Shown one piece after another: positions 1 to 7,325 of a DNA stretch of 44,542 bases. The DNA comes from Lachnospiraceae bacterium (GTDB taxonomy: Bacteria > Bacillota > Clostridia > Lachnospirales > Lachnospiraceae): NCBI GenBank assembly GCA_004556655.1, contig SFGF01000024.1:1-44542 (forward strand). The letters run 5' to 3'. Positions within the stretch are counted from its first letter, which is position 1. Each line of letters begins with the position of its first letter. The translations under genes were made by a program, and so were the position numbers. The notes beneath the pieces are model-generated. The model worked only from the letters and a program-made list of their open reading frames with translations, searched no databases and was not told where the DNA came from.

Positions 1-47
1 GGCGTACGCTGCCGAAAACTAACATATCTGCAATTTTCAAGGTTCCC

Positions 48-77
48 ATGGAGCCATTTTTTTCAGCTCCATTTTTT
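48..77 (+). terminator. Rho-independent terminator at left edge
   Basis: A 7-bp stem (ATGGAGC at 48-54, GCTCCAT at 66-72) is followed by a T run on the plus strand. It probably ends a plus-strand transcript from outside the window, and it faces the 3' end of the GntR gene. The minus strand lacks a clear T tail here, so bidirectional use is uncertain. Confidence 0.5.
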
Positions 78-88
78 CATAGGCTACT

Positions 89-451
89 TTACACTACCCA
101 ATACTCGTCTACTTTCCCACTAAATTCTTCCCGGGTAATTCCCAGTTCTTTCCCCTTTTTTATCATTTCGCGGTATTCATCCCAAAACTTATTTCTTTTT
201 TCAAGAATCAGAGAGCCTTTTCCTGAAACAAAATTTCCTCTGCCTTTTACAGGATAAATATACCCCTGCTGTTCCAGTATACTGTAGGCTTTCTGAATCG
301 TATTCGGATTGATTGAAAGCTCCACTGCCAGTTTCCGCACAGAAGGCATCTGTTCGTCCTGTTCCAGAACTCCTTTCAGAATCAAAATCTGAAATCGCTC
401 TACAATCTGCTCATAAATGGGCCTCCGATCCTTATAATCAATTACGATCAA
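89..451 (-). CDS. GntR family transcriptional regulator, YtrA subfamily
   Basis: This 120-aa protein is a small DNA-binding repressor. Residues 1-75 form the GntR winged helix (DYKDRRPIYEQIVERF, then SVRKLAVELSINPNTIQKAY and a wing ending near GRGNFVS). The short, roughly 40-residue C-terminal part is typical of YtrA-type members, which lack a large effector domain. The start is a TTG preceded by AAAGGAGG at 8-nt spacing; no ATG fits better. It has its own TTGACA/TATACT promoter and a perfect palindromic operator at 476-500 overlapping the expected transcription start, so autorepression is likely. YtrA-type genes usually precede ABC transporter genes, but a terminator at 48-77 and the absence of a convincing next ORF leave this one apparently alone. 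Family call is firm; ligand and targets are unknown. Confidence 0.93.
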   Translation of the reverse strand: MIVIDYKDRRPIYEQIVERFQILILKGVLEQDEQMPSVRKLAVELSINPNTIQKAYSILEQQGYIYPVKGRGNFVSGKGSLILEKRNKFWDEYREMIKKGKELGITREEFSGKVDEYWVV

Positions 452-475
452 AATAAGAACCTCCTTTCTGCATCA

Positions 476-532
476 TGTGTACTATTTCAATTAGTACACA
501 CAAAGTATATAATGTGCACATGAATCTGTCAA
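476..532 (-). promoter_or_regulatory. GntR gene promoter with palindromic operator
   Basis: On the minus strand the -35 is TTGACA (527-532), the spacer is 17 nt and the -10 is TATACT (504-509). Just downstream lies a perfect inverted repeat with 9-bp arms TGTGTACTA / TAGTACACA and a 7-nt centre (476-500). The position over the start site suggests autorepression by the GntR protein encoded downstream. Confidence 0.8.
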
Positions 533-541
533 TAGGCATCA

Positions 542-1294
542 TTATATGTTTTTTTGTATCAGTTCTTTTGTAAGGGCAAAAAATTCTCTCACCAGATAAT
601 GAAGCTGCAGTACACTGCGGGATGGTGCAGCAATTCCACACACATTCACATATCCTGCTTTTTTCGCTATTCTTATACTGCGGTATACATGAAAATTATT
701 GGTAACAATCCCGACGGTATCTGACCCGGTATCCAGATACTTCTGACTATATAGAAGATTCTCCGCTGTGGTCGTAGATTGTTCTTCCATGAGCAGTCTG
801 GATGAATCGACACCTGCATTTTCCAGATATCTCCGCATACACTCAGCTTCCGTAATATCTTCTCCCGTTCCCTGTCCACCGGACAGAATCGCCTTTGTAT
901 TCGGATTTTCTTCAAGGTATTCCAGTGCTGTATCCAGCCGCTCCGTCAGCGCTTTACTGGGGCGTTCTTTTTTTACCTGACAGCCCAACACAATAATATA
1001 ATCCAGTTCCGGTTCACCTTTCTGAAACATCCCTGAAAAAATCAGTCCTTCCATCACCAGAAAAAATCCTGCCAGACACACCAGTCCTGTTTTCACAACA
1101 CACTTGACTGTAAACGGAATCTGAATAACTATTCCCTTATTTTTGCAGTACAGCATAGTAATGCCGAGAATCAAAAATCCAAATCCACCCAGCAGCCAGA
1201 TCCAGATCACGGATGCACCAAATCCTGCATACATCACGCTTGCAATATAATATACAATACATAAAATACCAAATATGATCAATAAAACTGCCAT
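542..1294 (-). CDS. YdcF family membrane protein (DUF218, ElyC/SanA/YdcF)
   Basis: This is a roughly 250-aa protein with three hydrophobic segments in its first 90 residues, followed by a DUF218 domain. Domain signatures are DYIIVLGCQVKKERPSKAL, ILSGGQGTGEDITEAE and the TTTAENLLYSQ / IVTNNFHVYRS blocks. Family members (SanA, ElyC, YdcF) are envelope-associated proteins of uncertain biochemistry, some affecting cell-wall precursor handling. The reading frame stays open upstream to 1519 and would overlap the SEC-C gene, but the ATG at 1294 has AGGAGA 8 nt ahead and opens directly into the first membrane segment, so that start is chosen. It lies 61 nt behind the SEC-C gene and may share its transcript. 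Function in this organism is not known. Confidence 0.88.
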   Translation of the reverse strand: MAVLLIIFGILCIVYYIASVMYAGFGASVIWIWLLGGFGFLILGITMLYCKNKGIVIQIPFTVKCVVKTGLVCLAGFFLVMEGLIFSGMFQKGEPELDYIIVLGCQVKKERPSKALTERLDTALEYLEENPNTKAILSGGQGTGEDITEAECMRRYLENAGVDSSRLLMEEQSTTTAENLLYSQKYLDTGSDTVGIVTNNFHVYRSIRIAKKAGYVNVCGIAAPSRSVLQLHYLVREFFALTKELIQKNI

Positions 1295-1355
1295 CTGTTT
1301 TTCTCCTATACGACAAAAGGACGGCAGTTTTACCTTTCCGTCCTTTTCTGATTCT

Positions 1356-1856
1356 TTATCTGCCGCAGCAGAACTTATATTTTTTACCGCTTCCGCAAGG
1401 ACACGGATCATTTCTTCCGATTTTTGCGCCTTTTCTGACTGTTCCGGACTTTTTCTGCTCCATGTACAGTGTTTTCTTCTGTTCCGGAGTAAAAATTTCA
1501 TCCCACATCGGCAGATCATACAGCCAGTCAGCTTTTGCGTCTACCATATTTTTATAAAGCAACTCTTTATCAAATCCCAGATTGACTTCTGTATCTTCTT
1601 CCATCTCTTCGATCGGGTTTTTTACTTTCAGGCTGTCATTGATACCATCCAGGAATCCGACCATTGTCAATACGTCCACCTCATATTTTTCAGCCAATTC
1701 TTTTACTGTACCGCGAACTACTTCGTCCGGATTAGTCAGAAGCTTTTCATAGATCCCCTTCTCAATCATAAAATAATTAGCCCAGAACTTCTGCAGCTTT
1801 CCCTTATCTGTCTGCTGTGAATAAGCAATGTCTCTCCACTGTTTTAATAATCCCAT
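1356..1856 (-). CDS. SEC-C motif protein
   Basis: This 166-aa protein is mostly helical and hydrophilic, and ends in a SEC-C zinc motif (NDPCPCGSGKKYKFCC, about residues 148-163). SEC-C is the zinc-binding tail known from SecA and from many small proteins; here there is no SecA-like part. Residues about 35-110 resemble a helical domain found next to SEC-C in Lachnospiraceae proteins, with no assigned role. The frame has an earlier TTG at 1877, but ATG 1856 has GGAAGG 9-10 nt upstream and is preferred. It is transcribed from a TTGAAA/TATACT promoter at 1964-1992. YdcF follows. A zinc-binding or protein-interaction role is plausible, but nothing more specific can be supported. Confidence 0.85.
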   Translation of the reverse strand: MGLLKQWRDIAYSQQTDKGKLQKFWANYFMIEKGIYEKLLTNPDEVVRGTVKELAEKYEVDVLTMVGFLDGINDSLKVKNPIEEMEEDTEVNLGFDKELLYKNMVDAKADWLYDLPMWDEIFTPEQKKTLYMEQKKSGTVRKGAKIGRNDPCPCGSGKKYKFCCGR

Positions 1857-1963
1857 TATTATTGTACCTTCCTTCAATTCTTAATCCATGTGATAAACGC
1901 CGGACAACTAAGGTTCCTCCATTTCTAACCCCTGGATTCCTTACGGTGTCCGACAATGTATAT

Positions 1964-1992
1964 AGTATAAACGATATAATACGGTTTTTCAA
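1964..1992 (-). promoter_or_regulatory. Promoter of the SEC-C/YdcF genes
   Basis: TTGAAA (1987-1992), 17-nt spacer, TATACT (1964-1969) on the minus strand. It lies just past the terminator of the repeat RNA, so the SEC-C gene appears to be transcribed independently of that RNA. Confidence 0.65.
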
Positions 1993-2002
1993 GCATAAAA
2001 AA

Positions 2003-2033
2003 GTGAGTATCGATTTTCTTCCTTCGATACTCA
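2003..2033 (-). terminator. Terminator of the tandem-repeat RNA
   Basis: An 11-bp stem (GTGAGTATCGA / TCGATACTCAC) is followed on the minus strand by six T residues (1997-2002). Confidence 0.85.
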
Positions 2034-2083
2034 CGATTAAAATTTGGGTTCTATCATTGGGTAACCTCTCTTTCTTAAATTAT

Positions 2084-2251
2084 GGCGTATTACTTTATGT
2101 TTTCGGCGGTTTGTACCTTCCTTTCATAAATTTGTTTTTGAGGTATTACTTTACGTTCTTGGTGGTCCGTACCTTCCTTTTCTTAATATTGTTTTGAGGT
2201 ATTACTTTATGTTTTTGGTGGTCTGTACCTCTCTTTCTTTTGTACTTTTCT
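2084..2251 (-). repeat. Three 56-bp tandem direct repeats
   Basis: Offsets between equivalent bases (for example the conserved GTATTAC on the plus strand at 2087, 2143 and 2199) are exactly 56 bp. A partial, more diverged copy precedes them at about 2058-2083. Differences between copies are mostly transitions in the loops. Confidence 0.85.
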
Positions 2252-2274
2252 TTCGTTTCTCTTTTGATGTCTTT

Positions 2275-2303
2275 ATATTACAACATGTATTCTTATTTGT
2301 CAA
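2275..2303 (-). promoter_or_regulatory. Consensus promoter of the tandem-repeat RNA
   Basis: TTGACA (2298-2303), exactly 17 nt, TAATAT (2275-2280) on the minus strand. It is one of the strongest promoter matches in the window and has no ORF behind it. Confidence 0.8.
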
Positions 2304-2585
2304 TATTTATTTTTACTTTTTTGTTATTTTCTGTATATTTTGCTTTTGAATTTCAAATAACCAGAACAATTCTTAGTAATACAAAGTTGTTTATAACGCT
2401 GTGGGTCTATAGAAAATAAATTTCAGAAAGGATACTCTTTTGGCGAAAAATAGGATCAAAATATAGGATTTTCCAGCTTAAAGTTCTCTATGCATGAAAA
2501 ATCCCCCTCCAGGCCCACGATTTTTGATTTTGTGGTACCCGGAGAGAGATTTATTTTATATATGCCCAGAGCAAGAGTTAAAGTA
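2304..2585. other. AT-rich intergenic stretch
   Basis: No credible gene. A weak hairpin on the minus strand near 2490-2530 (AAAAATC pairing with GATTTTT around a G-rich loop) may end the phospholipase-like transcript. Confidence 0.4.
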
Positions 2586-3374
2586 TCACTCGAAATCTCT
2601 GTTAAATCTCGATGATAACTCTCCTCTTCCATACAGACAATCATACAGGTTTTCCAGAATTGCCGGTGTTTCCTCCACAGCTTTCCGGTACAGTTCCACC
2701 AACTTCTGTGTGGATACACTGCATGCCGGATTCGCTGTTTTTCTCATCACCTGACCTTCCAGTGAATCATAACATCCGAAAGCCTTCATTCCACCCAGAA
2801 TAATTTTTTCTTTTGCCGGATTTTTACATGTCAGAAGCTTGTCGTATCTTTTCTGCCACTTGATCGCACTTTGTATTTTTTTTGTGCTTACCTGAGGAAA
2901 TACCCGGGCAATCACTTTACAATTTTGTTCCGTAGGTTCCAGCACACTGGCCGGAAGATAGGAAAAGAGTTCTTTCTTTTCCCGGAGCATAAAATACCGA
3001 TCCAGCTCTGTCTCTATTTCTGCATGAGAAATCCCGGTTTCTTTCTCAAATCTGCCAATATATCCATGGCAGGTGCTGTCCAGCATAAAATGACAGGCAA
3101 ATCCCAGCAGATACGATGCAAGTTCTGAAGACGGATCTGTCAGGAATTCACTGATTCCTTTCTTAAAGAATCCTGATGCCAATTCTCTGTGCATCTGATG
3201 ACCAACCTGATTCACTTTGTTTGTATACAGCGGGCGATAATAAAAGAAAATATCCGGTCCATGGAGACCGATCCGGTATAATCCTTTTGCACTTTTAATG
3301 GTATCTTTCAAAGGTGCCGGTAACTTTTTCAATACGTCTTTGCCAAATATATCATGTGTAAATGTAGTAGGCAT
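2586..3374 (-). CDS. Zinc-dependent phospholipase C family protein
   Basis: This 262-aa protein begins MPTTFTHDIFGKDVL. It carries the histidine/aspartate pattern of the zinc-dependent phospholipase C-like family: an early TH, GLHGPDIFFYYRP (residues about 37-49), HQMHRE near 60-65 and a central GFACHFMLDSTCHGY segment. In this family such His/Asp residues bind zinc, but most intestinal members are uncharacterised, and a true lecithinase activity cannot be inferred. No signal peptide is visible, so it is probably cytoplasmic. The frame opens earlier at a TTG (3404), but AAGGAG seven nt before ATG 3374 decides the start. It lies 26 nt downstream of the HAD phosphatase gene and is likely co-transcribed with it. 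Confidence 0.85.
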   Translation of the reverse strand: MPTTFTHDIFGKDVLKKLPAPLKDTIKSAKGLYRIGLHGPDIFFYYRPLYTNKVNQVGHQMHRELASGFFKKGISEFLTDPSSELASYLLGFACHFMLDSTCHGYIGRFEKETGISHAEIETELDRYFMLREKKELFSYLPASVLEPTEQNCKVIARVFPQVSTKKIQSAIKWQKRYDKLLTCKNPAKEKIILGGMKAFGCYDSLEGQVMRKTANPACSVSTQKLVELYRKAVEETPAILENLYDCLYGRGELSSRFNRDFE

Positions 3375-3400
3375 TCTATCCACTCCTTTTTCATTGATCT

Positions 3401-4084
3401 TCAAGACTCATCTTTGAGCCATTCTTCCACCATGGACAATGACTCCATTTTACCATACAGGCATTCTCTGACCGGTTCCTCATCTACCAGAAGATCCGGT
3501 ATCATAATTACTTTCATACCTGCTTTGCAGGCAGAGCGAATCCCATTATAAGAATCCTCCAGTGCCAGTGCCTCTTCCGGTACGACTCCTAAAGCTTCAC
3601 ACGCTTTCTGATAAATCTCCGGGTTCGGTTTGCCTTTTTTGACCATATCTCCTGTGATCACTTTCTGAAAATATGAAAGAATTCCCTGTGCTTCCAATCC
3701 TGGTATCGAATACATCTGGTGCGTCGATGTTGCTACAGCCATAGGAATCTGCTGATTTTTCAGATATTCCAGCAGACTCACAAGACCTTTTTTCTTGGGA
3801 ATCCCATAGTTTTTTTCATACTCACGATATATTCTATGATACTCATCGATAAAGTTCTGCAGCGGAAAATCATTTCCATACTTTTCCAGCAGATAAGAAT
3901 CTCTCTGTTTCCGACTCATACCTAACGTATGATAAATGTTATTTCCAAAATTTTCATAACCCAGTTTATCACCGGTTATATCCCAACTATGCATGATAAC
4001 TCTTTCCGTATCCAGCATCAGTCCATCCATATCAAAGACAACACCTTTCACCGGAAAATGTTTCGGTATCTTCCACTGTGCCAC
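3401..4084 (-). CDS. HAD family hydrolase, beta-phosphoglucomutase/phosphatase-like
   Basis: This roughly 227-aa protein belongs to HAD subfamily IA. Motif I is VVFDMDGLMLDTE (catalytic Asp pair) at about residues 13-25. Motif II lies near MAVATSTHQ, motif III at KGKPNPEIYQKA and motif IV at ALEDSYNGIRSA. Family members dephosphorylate or isomerise small phosphometabolites; the substrate is not determined. Two start codons are GTG: the one at 4108 lacks a usable SD, whereas AGGAGG is seven nt before the GTG at 4084, which is chosen. A TTGTAC-17-TATAAT promoter (4117-4145) sits immediately upstream. The phospholipase-like gene follows. Confidence 0.9.
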   Translation of the reverse strand: MAQWKIPKHFPVKGVVFDMDGLMLDTERVIMHSWDITGDKLGYENFGNNIYHTLGMSRKQRDSYLLEKYGNDFPLQNFIDEYHRIYREYEKNYGIPKKKGLVSLLEYLKNQQIPMAVATSTHQMYSIPGLEAQGILSYFQKVITGDMVKKGKPNPEIYQKACEALGVVPEEALALEDSYNGIRSACKAGMKVIMIPDLLVDEEPVRECLYGKMESLSMVEEWLKDES

Positions 4085-4116
4085 GATGCATCCTCCTGTT
4101 CTTTCCACATGTTGAT

Positions 4117-4145
4117 ATTATAAATCCTTTCTATTTTCTGTACAA
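4117..4145 (-). promoter_or_regulatory. Promoter of the HAD/phospholipase-like genes
   Basis: TTGTAC (4140-4145), 17-nt spacer, TATAAT (4117-4122) on the minus strand, about 30 nt upstream of the chosen GTG start. Confidence 0.7.
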
Positions 4146-4210
4146 GAAAGTTTTGTTAAGCTTTCCTTACATTTTCTGTATAAAGTCATTTTATTCGGTC
4201 ATACTATAAA

Positions 4211-4370
4211 CAGCTGATGGGGAGATGGACACGTAGGTGACGCTTTTCATTGGCTCAAAAGAAAACCGACTGCCGGATCCCCCTCCGGCACTGGCTACGA
4301 AAGATAAGAGAAATACTTATCCTCCCCTTTATGCCCCCGAAATTGCGAAGGTGCTTTTCGGGGGGTTTTT
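4211..4370 (+). ncRNA. Candidate structured non-coding RNA
   Basis: On the plus strand a closed fold can be drawn. GGGGAG (4218-4223) pairs with CTCCCC (4322-4327). CGTAG (4232-4236) pairs with CTACG (4295-4299). A perfect 7-bp hairpin TGCCGGA/TCCGGCA lies inside at 4271-4290, and GATAAG/CTTATC forms another at 4302-4320. A strong terminator follows directly. Weak TATAAA/TACTAT -10-like boxes lie at 4202-4210 but no good -35 is visible. No plus-strand gene follows, so it would be a stand-alone RNA rather than a riboswitch leader. I compared it mentally with common riboswitch, SRP, 6S and tmRNA consensus patterns and found no match. Confidence 0.5.
4335..4370 (+). terminator. Terminator of the candidate RNA
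   Basis: CCCCCGAAA pairs with TTTCGGGGG across a short loop, followed by TTTTT at 4366-4370. Strong GC stem. Confidence 0.85.
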
Positions 4371-4389
4371 CATATCCTTACAATAAAAC

Positions 4390-4416
4390 AACTCCCATGA
4401 GGCCGTCACAGGAGTT
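4390..4416 (-). terminator. Possible terminator of the SNF symporter gene
   Basis: AACTCC (4390-4395) and GGAGTT (4411-4416) form a stem. On the minus strand it is followed by GTTTTATTG. The loop is long, so confidence is moderate. Confidence 0.45.
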
Positions 4417-4454
4417 ATTAACATACAAAACTATGAATGTATAAGCTTTTCGCT

Positions 4455-5834
4455 CTATGAGCATTTAAAAAATTTATCGTATATTCCAAACGCAAAAATA
4501 AAGATTACAATCAAAGGCAAAATATAGGTCAGATACACCCTCATCCATTCCTGCATCTTTACCCCTTTTCCGGTGTTTGCTTCCCGTTTAAAGTTTTCCC
4601 ATCCCCATCCATATTTTGTTACACAGAACAGAAGGTAAACAAGAGAGCCAAGAGGCAGCAGAATGTTACTTACCAGAAAATCTTCAAAATCCAGTACAGC
4701 ACCGCCAAAGACTGCAAATCCGTCCCATGACCAAATGCTATATCCCAACACACAGGGCAATGATAAAAGAATGATTGCCGCCATATTAACGAGACTGGAT
4801 TTTCTCCGATTCCACCCGGTCAGTTCCATTCCGCAAGAAATAATGTTTTCAAATACTGCAAGCACCGTAGAAAATGCTGCAAATGCCATAAAAATGAAAA
4901 ACAGGCTTCCCCATAATCTTCCCATGGAAATATGATTAAATATATTTGGAAGCGTCATAAAAATCAGACTGGGACCGGAAGTTTGATCCACATGGAATGT
5001 AAAACATGCCGGAAAAATAATCAGACCGGACGTAATTGCTACAAAAGTATCCAAAACCGCCACATTGATGGATTCCCCAAGCAGTGTTCTTTCTTTTCCG
5101 ATATAGCTTCCGAAAATCGCCATGGCGCCGATACCCAGACTCAATGTGAAAAATGCCTGATTCATGGCACTCACAATCGTTTTGATCACGCCCACTTCTT
5201 TCATACGCTCCAGGTCAGGGATCAGATAAAAACTTAGTCCTTCTTTCGCACCTTTCATCGTAAAACTGTTAAGTGCCAGAATGACCATTATCGCCAGGAG
5301 TGCTATCATCATTACTTTTGTGATCCGCTCCAGCCCGTTCTGCAGTCCCATGGAACAGACAAGCACCCCGATCACTACGACCAGAATCATCCAGAATGCC
5401 ATCACCAGAGGCTGACCCAACATCTCAGAAAATACCCCTGTCACCTGTTGCGTATTCATTCCTTCGAATTTTCCGGTGGCTGTAAGATAAAAATAATGAA
5501 GCATCCATCCTGCCACCGTAGTATAAAACATCATCAGAAGATAACAACCGATCAATGTGATATAGCCATGAATGTGCCATTTCTGTCCCGGCTTTTCCAG
5601 AACCTGATATGCTCTTACAGGGCTTTTCTGGCTTGCGCGTCCCACTGCAAATTCCATCGTCATGATCGGAACTCCCAGTATAACCAAAAATAAAATATAA
5701 AATAGGACAAATGCTCCACCGCCGCCCTGTCCTGCCATGTACGGAAATTTCCATACATTTCCGATTCCGATAGCACATCCGGCAGAAATCAGAATAAATC
5801 CCAGACGGGATTTCAGTTTTTCTCTTTCTTTCAT
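4455..5834 (-). CDS. Sodium-dependent transporter, neurotransmitter:sodium symporter (SNF) family
   Basis: This 459-aa integral membrane protein has about eleven to twelve hydrophobic helices. Helix 1 carries the signature GIGNVWKFPYMAGQGGGGAF (about 21-40), where family members such as LeuT and MhsT bind Na+ and the substrate carboxylate. Other hallmarks are the VGRASQKSPV loop and the LSLGIGAMAIFGSY unwound region (about 233-246). The family imports amino acids or related zwitterions with Na+; the substrate here is unknown. The ATG at 5834 has AGGGGAAG just upstream. It sits 34 nt behind the J-domain gene on the same strand and may be read through from that operon. Confidence 0.95.
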   Translation of the reverse strand: MKEREKLKSRLGFILISAGCAIGIGNVWKFPYMAGQGGGGAFVLFYILFLVILGVPIMTMEFAVGRASQKSPVRAYQVLEKPGQKWHIHGYITLIGCYLLMMFYTTVAGWMLHYFYLTATGKFEGMNTQQVTGVFSEMLGQPLVMAFWMILVVVIGVLVCSMGLQNGLERITKVMMIALLAIMVILALNSFTMKGAKEGLSFYLIPDLERMKEVGVIKTIVSAMNQAFFTLSLGIGAMAIFGSYIGKERTLLGESINVAVLDTFVAITSGLIIFPACFTFHVDQTSGPSLIFMTLPNIFNHISMGRLWGSLFFIFMAFAAFSTVLAVFENIISCGMELTGWNRRKSSLVNMAAIILLSLPCVLGYSIWSWDGFAVFGGAVLDFEDFLVSNILLPLGSLVYLLFCVTKYGWGWENFKREANTGKGVKMQEWMRVYLTYILPLIVIFIFAFGIYDKFFKCS

Positions 5835-5868
5835 ACTTCCCCTCTCATTTTACAAACAAATTTTTATT

Positions 5869-6486
5869 TCAACATGGAACACAACAGCATCCCGGACAAA
5901 GCATATTCAGGCAAAGACACTGACAGCAGCAGCTTCCCAATCCATTTCCCGGCCGCTCATATCCATATCCATTTCCCATATTCTGATACCACTGTCCTCC
6001 CGACTGGAGCTGATGATAAAGCTGCTGATACTGCATATTATTCGGCTCCATCTCCACTGCACGTCTGGCATCTTCCATAGCGTTTGCTGTATTGCCTGCT
6101 CCGGCACTGGCTATCGCATGATAATAATACCATTCGCCATTTCGTTCCGTCATACGATTCAGAACATTGAGAGCCTCCTGATAATGTGCAGCATTGATAT
6201 AATTTGCAGCTGCACGCATTTCCATAGAACGCTGATCATCCTGTGTCTGATAACCGCCACCAAATCCACCGGACCATGAACTCTGGGAAGCTCCCTGTTC
6301 CCGTTCTCTCACGATCTGATCATAGGCTTGCTGCACCTGTTTAAATTTTTCTTCCGCTTCTTCTTTATTGGGATTATTGATGTTTGCATCCGGGTGATAT
6401 TTTCTGCTCAGTTTCCGATATGCCTTTTTAATCTCGTCCATGCTGGCATCACGGGATACCCCCAGGACACTGTACGGGTCCAACAT
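5869..6486 (-). CDS. J-domain protein with cysteine-string tail
   Basis: This 205-aa protein starts with a complete J domain (residues 3-65) that includes HPD at 31-33, the motif that stimulates the DnaK ATPase. A Gly/Ser-rich linker (66-85) and a TPR-like helical region (about 91-165; HYQEALNVL, EDARRAVEMEPNN) follow. The last 20 residues hold ten cysteines (186-188, 190, 192, 197, 200-202, 205) in a hydrophobic context. It lacks the DnaJ zinc-finger and C-terminal substrate domains. The layout is reminiscent of eukaryotic cysteine-string proteins, but whether the tail binds metal or is lipid-modified is unknown. Its ATG overlaps the stop of the DUF5685 gene (TAATG), so translation is coupled. 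Confidence 0.92.
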   Translation of the reverse strand: MLDPYSVLGVSRDASMDEIKKAYRKLSRKYHPDANINNPNKEEAEEKFKQVQQAYDQIVREREQGASQSSWSGGFGGGYQTQDDQRSMEMRAAANYINAAHYQEALNVLNRMTERNGEWYYYHAIASAGAGNTANAMEDARRAVEMEPNNMQYQQLYHQLQSGGQWYQNMGNGYGYERPGNGLGSCCCQCLCLNMLCPGCCCVPC

Positions 6487-7313
6487 TATTTTTTCTCCTC
6501 ATTTTTTGTCAGTCTGTCAAATTTTATCCAGATACCAGAATACAATATATTACGCAAAATGTCCACATATTCCAATATCGGAAGTTTTTCAAATTCTCGT
6601 GAGCATTCCGCGGCAATAAGAGTCAGGATCTGCCCTGCCCTCTGTTGAAAATCCGGCTCTTCAGAAATAAAAGCCCATGGATTATAATTTCCTTTCTTCT
6701 TATCTTTCTCCACATCTTCAAATGCGTCCATCAGATAAATAAACTTTCCCAGATAAAATCCGATTTTTCTCAGATTCTTCTCCCAGTGATCCTGCTTCCA
6801 GACAAAGATTTCTGCAAGCATCTCTCCGGTATCTCCGGATGCTCTGTCAAGATCCGGACTTTTTTCTACCTCACACGCTTTCAGCTTTTTCAGATATTTT
6901 TTTATGGCTGCTGTCTGTCTGGGATATTTTTCCTGCAGTTTTTTTACATCTTTTCGCATGATTCTTGTCATAGCCAGCGGTATTACTTTTTTTTCATCCA
7001 CCCAGTCATCCAGTAAATTATAATAACTAAGCAAAACATTCATATCCGCAGCATATGCAGTGACCTCATTACGATAGCACAAATGTTTTTTCAAAGGATG
7101 CATTGCACAGTAATGCTTTTCCTGATTCACTTCATTTTCATACAGACCATTCAGAAGTACGGCGAAAAATGTCATATCATATGTCAGAGACATTCTTGCT
7201 GTCTGTCCATGATAATCCTTCAGATCCTGACAGATTCCACAGTAAAATGCGTGATACTTTTTGTAATCTTTGATTTTCATTTCTTCCATATTGGTCATCA
7301 CGTATCCAAACAT
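6486..7313 (-). CDS. DUF5685 family protein
   Basis: This 275-aa protein is rich in Cys and aromatic residues near its N-terminus (FYCGICQDLKDYHG, about 24-37). A conserved YDMTFFAVLLNGLYE segment, HYCAMHP-KKH and LSYYNLLDDWVDEKK follow. The pattern fits DUF5685, a family of unknown function common in Lachnospiraceae, with a helical fold that loosely recalls all-alpha isoprenoid-synthase-like proteins (DDWxDE, DAFEDVEKD). That last comparison is my inference and no enzymatic role is established. It is the middle gene of an operon with the zinc-ribbon protein (12 nt upstream) and the J-domain protein (overlapping). Confidence 0.85.
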   Translation of the reverse strand: MFGYVMTNMEEMKIKDYKKYHAFYCGICQDLKDYHGQTARMSLTYDMTFFAVLLNGLYENEVNQEKHYCAMHPLKKHLCYRNEVTAYAADMNVLLSYYNLLDDWVDEKKVIPLAMTRIMRKDVKKLQEKYPRQTAAIKKYLKKLKACEVEKSPDLDRASGDTGEMLAEIFVWKQDHWEKNLRKIGFYLGKFIYLMDAFEDVEKDKKKGNYNPWAFISEEPDFQQRAGQILTLIAAECSREFEKLPILEYVDILRNILYSGIWIKFDRLTKNEEKK

Positions 7314-7325
7314 CTTGACACCCTC

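Larger units (their letters stand above)
2003..2268 (-). ncRNA. Tandem-repeat non-coding RNA with own promoter and terminator
   Basis: A consensus promoter (2275-2303) on the minus strand drives a transcript of about 265 nt that ends at an intrinsic terminator (2003-2033). Between them are three copies of a 56-nt unit (about 2084-2139, 2140-2195, 2196-2251) and a degenerate fourth. Each unit contains GGTAC-RRACC-RCC and then AACRTAAAGTAATAC. In the first transcribed unit GAGGTA pairs perfectly with TACCTC across a 24-nt loop; the second keeps 5 bp, the third less. The period is not a multiple of three, no long ORF exists and stop codons recur, so it is not protein-coding. I do not recognise an RNA family. 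It could be a multi-site sponge or protein-binding RNA; that is inference. Confidence 0.65.

Noticed and set aside
1..49. Open minus-strand frame MGTLKIADMLVFG running off the left edge
   Set aside because: It has no ribosome binding site, only 16 codons are visible, and its start sits at the edge of a plus-strand terminator hairpin.
1295..1519. N-terminal extension of the YdcF-like ORF
   Set aside because: It overlaps the SEC-C coding end in another frame, and a strong SD precedes the internal ATG at 1294.
1817..2197. Plus-strand ORF of 126 codons across the tandem repeats
   Set aside because: It runs antisense to the promoter-bounded repeat RNA, with low-complexity hydrophobic content and no SD.
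2041..2260. CRISPR array
   Set aside because: The repeats are contiguous 56-bp units without variable spacers, and no cas genes are nearby.
4211..4330. Known riboswitch (M-box or c-di-GMP type) in the structured RNA
   Set aside because: Short resemblances such as GTAGGTGA occur, but the conserved cores are missing and no gene follows on that strand.
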